A DNA stretch of 64,000 nt. Origin: Branchiostoma belcheri. Its lineage: Eukaryota > Chordata > Leptocardii > Amphioxiformes > Branchiostomatidae. A program made the translations under genes and the position numbers. Positions 59,701 to 64,000 of this stretch are shown in pieces; the first letter of the stretch is position 1, and every line of letters starts with the position of its first letter. Where the stretch lies: positions 174,736 through 238,735 of the forward strand of contig NW_017803887.1 of the NCBI RefSeq assembly GCF_001625305.1, read 5' to 3'. Below the pieces are notes generated by a model. That model made no database searches. It saw nothing but the letters and a program-made list of their open reading frames with translations, and was not told the origin of the DNA.

Positions 59701-61384
59701 TGTTTAGGTCACATATCGAAACCGGGGCCCTGCCGGGCTGTTTGTATGTACAAAAAATTAACAATTCATATCAATAATATGCAGAAATAGTGTCCATGGT
59801 TGTTATTAAGAACTTTTCTGTGTTTTGTTGTCTTTTATATCATATTTTTCGTTCCCAAAAGCTGCCCGCCCGGGCCCCATTTGGGAATTGTGACCTCAGC
59901 TTTACTGACAGAGAGTACACTTGGCAAATATGTTCAATCCTGCCTAGTTCTCTACAAATTTGATGCATTAGTGACATCTTTTCTTTCTGATAAATTTTTC
60001 TGAACCAAAAAGGTGGTAGTTAACCTTGTAAAACTGTTTTCAAAATGGTAGATACAGTTCCCTGCAACCAGGTATATGTGTAGATATGCAAATATTGTAC
60101 GTTTGGGAATGCATCTATAGCAGCGACACCTGTGCTGCAATGCAATGTGAACCAGTCAGAATTGCCCTGAGGAAAGTGAGAGACGGTGCACTGAAATGTC
60201 GGCTGTAAATAAAATACTTGGTTGTGTAAAAAAAGGGTCTCTCTACTGTGTCGAAATGGTTCCACTGTAACATTGTCACTTTTTTCTCCTCTCAGAGGGA
60301 ACAACATGACGAGCGTGAAGGAAGTGAAGAAGCTGACTGTTCTGCCCATGCTCAGGGCTCTCGTCTTCCTGGGTAAGAAGAAATTTGTGTTTTGTTGGTC
60401 ATAAGCATGCATGCATGCATGTTGCTTGAGTACAACAGCAAGAATTGCCCTTAGTCTTTTTTTTTAGGTCATATCCTCTTGTCTACAGTAAAATTCTGTC
60501 CATTAAAAGTAAGAAATGTAAGTACATGACATTCCCTAGGCATACATGCCCACAGTAGGAAATGGCTGTCCATTGTACTTATGGGCCTTCGTATGTACTG
60601 TACCGACTACCTATACAGGTACAGGTCTTTCCCCTTACCCTAACGTCTGAACCATCATGGCCTTTTTTTACAGAATGCCCAGTGACCGAGGAGGACGACT
60701 ATCGTATTGAGGTCCTGATCGCGCTGCGGAGAATCGAGCGGCTGGACAAGGACGAGTACACGGAGGATGAACGGCAGGAGGCAGAGGAGATATACGAGCA
60801 GAGGAGACAGGAGGAGCAGCCTCCGGAGGTATGGACCAATCACGGCTCTGTAAAGTTGGGGAGTATTATGGACTGCTGGGGATAGGCCAATCACAGCTCT
60901 GTAAAGTTGGAGAATATTATCCACCAATCACGTTCTGTAAAGTTGGGGAATATTATCCACCAATCACGGCTCTGTAAAGTTGGGAAATATTATGGACTGC
61001 TATTGGGGAACACAGGCCAAAAATTAGTGAGTATGGCTGAGGACAGAACAGAAATCTGTGTACTGGAAGAAAGATAATTTCCGTCCAGATATGATTTCAG
61101 TAACTTCTGATCATCATTTCCCGAGAAATACATGCATGTACCCCACATGACATTGATGTCAAAGTCACAAATTCCTGACTCAAAATCATTATTGAATTGC
61201 ATTGTAATAAATGTCCTACAATGCATTGACTCACAATTGTTATTGAATTGTGCTGTAATGGTCTACATGATTGCATTGAGTCAAAAATGATGCTTAAATC
61301 AAACTGATATCCTTTCTTTCCTGTCTGTCCCTCCAGGGTGCTGAAGAAGTGATTGATGACCAGGAGGAGGCAGATGCAGACTGA
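53612..61384 (+). CDS. LRRC23: LRRC23, radial-spoke leucine-rich-repeat protein, 8 exons
   Basis: Leucine-rich-repeat protein of cilia and sperm flagella; in mammals it is needed for the head of radial spoke 3. Exons 53612-53788, 56609-56721, 58119-58372, 58786-58916, 59493-59629, 60296-60372, 60674-60828, 61337-61384; phases agree and the sum is 1092 nt (363 aa; the human protein is ~343). Residues 1-59 are very acidic. L-T-E-D-M-L...S-L-L-C-K-T-G-N-G-L-A-H-A-Y-V is a family signature. About seven LRRs follow (HLRYVDVS, LELRGNRLES, TLHLRDNQIDTL, SLQYINLR). The LRR cap has E-C-P-V-T-E-E-D-D-Y-R, and an acidic coiled-coil-like tail ends D-A-D. A YY1-like site and an X-box precede the ATG, the first in the acidic frame. 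Confidence 0.95.
53789..56608. other. LRRC23 intron 1
   Basis: 2.8 kb, AT-rich; contains the TIR element at 56168-56563 and no other feature I can support. Confidence 0.6.
56168..56563. mobile_element. TIR element GGCCATGTTGATTTGATT, TAA TSD
   Basis: 396 bp; ~34 bp TIRs (GGCCATGTTGATTTGATT, ATATGGATGACATCC), TAA duplicated (56165-56167, 56564-56566). Same GGCC-type ends as the element at 48241. Confidence 0.85.
56609..56721 (+). CDS. LRRC23: LRRC23 exon 2
   Basis: Carries the conserved CKTGNGLAHAYV segment. Acceptor TTCTGCAG, donor AG|GTACAG, phase 2. Confidence 0.94.
58119..58372 (+). CDS. LRRC23: LRRC23 exon 3
   Basis: First three LRRs (HLRYVDVS, HLLTLKAD, YLQMASFTNNKI). Acceptor GAAACAG, donor T|GTAAGT, phase 1. 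Confidence 0.94.
58630..58692 (-). mobile_element. Inverted LINE tail fragment in LRRC23 intron 3
   Basis: TATTTGTATCTGTATAGCCG and AACACACCAGC match the LINE tail in reverse. Confidence 0.6.
58786..58916 (+). CDS. LRRC23: LRRC23 exon 4
   Basis: LRRs with LHTLELRGNRLES and LPNLKNLFL. Acceptor CCCCACAG, donor CTG|GTTAGT, phase 0. The 3' 43 nt plus donor are triplicated in the following intron. Confidence 0.93.
58874..59165 (+). repeat. Tandem triplication spanning the LRRC23 exon 4 donor
   Basis: Three copies at a 104-bp period (anchors at 58874, 58978, 59082) of the last 43 nt of exon 4, the GTTAGT donor and ~60 nt of intron. The copies are nearly identical; the two downstream ones read N-G-I-C-L-P-N-L-K-N-L-F-L in place of N-G-I-Y. 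Confidence 0.93.
59493..59629 (+). CDS. LRRC23: LRRC23 exon 5
   Basis: L-T-T-L-H-L-R-D-N-Q-I-D-T-L and K-S-L-Q-Y-I-N-L-R. Acceptor TTGCTAG (weak pyrimidine tract), donor AG|GTTAGG, phase 2. Confidence 0.92.
59701..59901. mobile_element. PIF/Harbinger-like MITE, copy 3
   Basis: 201 bp, TSD TTA (59698-59700, 59902-59904). Right end GGAATTGTGACCTCAGC; CCGGGGCCCTGCCGGGC on the left matches copy 1. Confidence 0.8.
60150..60235 (+). mobile_element. Single arm of the hammerhead-like retroposon family
   Basis: ACCAGTCAGAATTGCCCTGA, a GAAATGTC box, then AATAAAATACTTGGTTGTG and an A-run; homologous to the arms of the palindrome at 2661-2883. The core CTGAGGA-A-AGTG...CACT-GAAA is at 60167-60096+100 (60167 to 60196). 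Confidence 0.6.
60296..60372 (+). CDS. LRRC23: LRRC23 exon 6
   Basis: G-N-N-M-T-S-V...L-P-M-L-R-A-L-V-F-L. Acceptor TCCTCTCAG, donor CTGG|GTAAGA, phase 1. Confidence 0.92.
60674..60828 (+). CDS. LRRC23: LRRC23 exon 7
   Basis: E-D-D-Y-R-I-E-V-L-I-A-L and R-L-D-K-D-E-Y, then a charged helix. Acceptor TTTTACAG, donor GAG|GTATGG, phase 0. Confidence 0.93.
60836..60990 (+). repeat. Tandem repeats after the LRRC23 exon 7 donor
   Basis: Four copies of CCAATCACGGCTCTGTAAAG, TTGGGGAATATTAT with spacing of ~47-60 bp, starting within 8 bp of the donor. Confidence 0.85.
61337..61384 (+). CDS. LRRC23: LRRC23 exon 8 and stop
   Basis: Sixteen codons including stop, acidic. Acceptor CCCTCCAG. Confidence 0.88.
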   Translation, partial: GAEEVIDDQEEADAD

Positions 61385-62800
61385 ACCATCCGTTACCATG
61401 GATACAGAAACTTTAATATTTAATCATGTGAAAACACAAATTGAACTTCCCAATTTGAATCATGAATAGTTGAAATTTTAAATGGCTGTATATATGTTGG
61501 GGATGACTTGTATATTTAGTCAGGTTTAATTTAGGCACATTTTAAAAAGTATGCATTTCATTACAGTACATTATCATGGATTATCAGATATTATAAATAA
61601 TATATGACAAAAACTACATGAATAACCAAATTAATGTTTTCATCTATACATAAGGAGGCCAAAAAGTTGGAGAATCTGTCTTACAATTAGACTTTCTGCA
61701 AAATGTTTTTACACAACCTTTATGCACCATTAATGCTGGTGTTTAAGGAAGACCAAAGGCAAAAGACAGACCACACAAAGTGTCGAAATATTTATGATGA
61801 ACGTTTTTATCCTTAAAGTCATCCCAGAATAATTGATACCTAATGACAATTTTGTGATCATTGCTATAGAAATCAATATGCTGAGAGATTGACTAACCAG
61901 ACATTCTAATCATTGTATGAAATCTGATTGATAATGACATTTGTAAATGCTGTGAATATTTTTAGTATTTGTTGTACATATTTGCTGTATCTATTTCTAA
62001 TAAAACATGTAGAAGATTATGAAGCATTTGAAGTGTGAACTTTTTTTATGAATATATATGAATGCTCATGTTGATTATAGCTTCTTTCGAAAACAGTAAC
62101 GTGCCCAAAAAACATTGTTCAGTCACTTGATAGCTACGCTCACTCGGTGGTTATATTCGGTGGTTAACATATTGACAAGGCTTTATCACTCCATATACAC
62201 CTCCGGGTGGTTCATTAACCCTTAATTGTTACCTTTTGGTTATATGTTGAAATTCTTATGGGGTTCAGCCAACATAATAGTGGGGAGCAGCTGAAGTAGT
62301 TATTGCAGGTGTTTGAACGCGACAGCTCTTTTGCAGTACTGGCAGTGATTGGTAGAGGCCGCTGTTGATCGATGCATTAGGCTATGGCCACCATTGCCAT
62401 ATATGGTAAGACATTCCATATATGGCAAAGCTCGACCTGTGGGGGCCTCTAGCGAGAAAGTTAAGAACTGCAACAGAGACCGCTGCAAAGTCTGACCTTT
62501 AACCTCAACATATGGTGGTGAGCGTGAGTTTTCGCGTTGAAGTTGTCCAAAACATCGTGAAATTCCTAATTTTCCGGGTTTCCTACCCCCAAGTTTCTAC
62601 AACAGGTACGTGTAACAACGTAGAAAAATGTGCCGCTGATACATTGTCTGAAAACTCATATTTCAGGTACGAATGCCGTAGTTTTTGTGTGATGCATGTC
62701 GATGTCGAGAACGCTATCGCCCCCCTCCCCATGCCACAGACTTGTTGTGATCGTCACCGTCGCTTGTGTCTTTCTGGTCGTCTGTTTGTAGTTGTAGAAC
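61385..62800. other. LRRC23 3' UTR and spacer
   Basis: 3' UTR to about 62025, then DNA with no gene I can support; a small palindrome around CCATATATGG at 62397-62430. Confidence 0.5.
61999..62004 (+). terminator. LRRC23 polyadenylation signal
   Basis: AATAAA about 615 bp after the stop, the clearest signal before the next gene. Confidence 0.65.
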
Positions 62801-62814
62801 TTCTAGAAGACCGG

Positions 62815-63505
62815 ACGATTGTCACAACTTTTTTCGTGTCAAGTACCAGAGTTATCAACCAAGGATTGAGGTGTTCAAAAATTCATTCTTGCCTAGAAAA
62901 GAGTGGAACTCGCATGCCCGTAGCCAGGATTTTGAATGGGGGGGTTCTTCCCACTGCTTGATGGGACCTCGAGCGCCGTAGGCGCGAGGCGAGCGCCGAA
63001 GGCGCGAGGTTCCTAGGGGGGTCCGGGGCATGCTCCCCCGGAAAATTTGGAAAAATGAACCTTCTAAAATGGCATTTCGTGCATTTTTGAGAGGGTTTCC
63101 AAGAAAAAATCTGAGATAAATTTTTATTCAATGACAAAGGGAGCAGTTTTTCTACGATATTCCAGTCCATCTTTTCAAGAAAAATCTTGGACCTTTACAT
63201 AAAAAGTGGACCAAAAAGTGGACCTTTACATAAAAAGTGGACCAAAAAGTGGACCTTTGAGCCTTGTGGGGGGTTCGTCCGAACCCCCGAACCCCCCCTG
63301 GCTACGGGCATGACTCGCTGTCACCAAGTTTAGGGGCATTATCATTAGATAGCTTTAAACAATGTCTAGAGTTAGATGTTCAAGGATTAGGTGTAACAAG
63401 TCGTTCGGTGTGATGTAGCCAGTTGCCGCCGCGCCGCGTGCCTGCGAAGCTGGTGTATTACGCCGAAGGGCGGTTATACCGGCTATACAGATATAGATAC
63501 AGATA
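62815..63505 (+). mobile_element. LINE 3' end split by a 400-bp MITE
   Basis: 62815-62912 encodes a decayed reverse-transcriptase tail (a Y-Q-P-R-I-E-V-F-K-like frame followed by R-K-E-W-N). It resumes at 63318 and runs into the family tail (TTCAAGGATTAGGTGTAACA, GCCGAAGGGCGGTTATACC, GATATAGATACAG). Confidence 0.75.
62913..63312. mobile_element. 400-bp MITE with 16-bp TIRs and 5-bp TSD
   Basis: CATGCCCGTAGCCAGG...CCTGGCTACGGGCATG, TSD ACTCG (62908-62912, 63313-63317). Contains a poly-G/poly-C subterminal pair and GGGCATGCTCCCCCGGAAAA. The interior has a tandem AAAAAGTGGACC unit (3-4 copies, 63195-63255). Confidence 0.88.
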
Positions 63506-63625
63506 GGATTGGCTACTGCTAGATTGTACTATATCACAATTGTACAACTGACAACTACAGTCTACTGTATATCCATTATGACATGTATTGCTATGATTGA
63601 CAGACTGGGTAGCACCTGAAGAGTC

Positions 63626-63746
63626 ATGGGAAGGTCGTCCAAGGACAAGCGAGACATCTACTACCGGAAGGCGAAGGAGGAAGGCTGGCGCGCCCGCAGC
63701 GCTTTTAAACTCATGCAGATAGACGAGGAGTTTAACGTCCTGTCTG
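63626..63746 (+). CDS. FTSJ1: FTSJ1/TRM7 tRNA 2'-O-methyltransferase, first coding exon
   Basis: Class-I SAM-dependent methyltransferase that modifies the anticodon loop (positions 32 and 34) of some tRNAs. Visible: [16 protein letters not shown], then [10 protein letters not shown] with K28, the first residue of the K-D-K-E catalytic tetrad. Donor TCTG|GTACGG, phase 1. The ATG fits the family start exactly. The rest of the gene is beyond the window. Confidence 0.93.
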
Positions 63747-63874
63747 GTACGGAACAGTTTGCACAAACATTACCCCAAAAATCAGTTAACTCAAACAACT
63801 GTATATGACTTTGGAAAGACAATGTAACAGTGAGGGGTTTATAGGCGCTACCAACTTATCTGGCCGATGGGTCT

Positions 63875-63962
63875 AGACCTTTTCAGTCGAGCGGTTAGAG
63901 CGTCTGGTTATGAAGCTCTGGTGCCCGGGAGGTTGTGGGTTCGAATCCCGGCCTGGGACCAG
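63875..63962 (+). repeat. tRNA-derived SINE head or tRNA pseudogene
   Basis: A-box-like GAGCGGTTAGAGCG and a good B box GGTTCGAATCC (63938-63948). No acceptor stem pairs well and the T-stem has mismatches, so it is not a functional tRNA gene. In FTSJ1 intron 1. Confidence 0.6.
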
Positions 63963-64000
63963 AAGGGTTTTTACTGGCTCCTCCTGTTTCTTACAACAAG

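Noticed and set aside
63875..63962. Functional tRNA gene
   Set aside because: A and B boxes are present, but acceptor-stem pairing fails and the T stem has mismatches; better explained as a SINE head.

Overview
The window is eukaryotic, intron-rich DNA. The gene content and the 1p36-like gene pair point to a chordate. Repeat character (many short foldback and TIR elements, LINE tails, tRNA-derived SINEs) and gene structure fit a cephalochordate (amphioxus, Branchiostoma) best. The species is my inference; I ran no search. All protein identities rest on recognising conserved family sequence in the translated exons. Splice sites were placed by hand, and in each multi-exon gene the intron phases close without a frameshift.

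Layout. (1) 1-~2100, plus strand: the last two coding exons and 3' UTR of PEX14, a peroxisomal import docking protein. (2) 5163-31895, minus strand: all 15 coding exons of a castor zinc-finger transcription factor (CASZ1), 1797 codons plus stop, with twelve castor-type zinc-binding units. Its large introns hold most of the mobile DNA, including a three-level nest of SINE, Harbinger-like MITE and a 4.7 kb TIR element at about 13.85-18.95 kb. (3) ~31.9-53.5 kb: gene-poor DNA upstream of CASZ1. It has a six-copy tandem array, LINE and MITE copies, a 708 bp element carrying a RecQ-like helicase N-terminal fragment, and a comparatively repeat-poor stretch (48.8-53.4 kb) that may hold regulatory DNA or distal 5' exons. 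(4) 53612-61384, plus strand: LRRC23, an axonemal radial-spoke leucine-rich-repeat protein, in eight exons, preceded by an X-box-like RFX site. (5) 63626-end, plus strand: the first exon of FTSJ1/TRM7, a tRNA 2'-O-methyltransferase.

The genes do not form a single pathway. PEX14 and CASZ1 lie tail to tail, as they do on human 1p36, so this looks like retained chordate linkage. LRRC23 is a cilium/flagellum gene and FTSJ1 is housekeeping.

The most unusual signals are: three separate places where a short segment spanning an exon-intron boundary is present in three tandem copies (CASZ1 exon 1 donor, CASZ1 exon 9 acceptor, LRRC23 exon 4 donor); a dispersed repeat family with hammerhead-ribozyme-like cores whose stem II covaries between loci; the nested transposons with clean target-site duplications; and the RecQ-like element.
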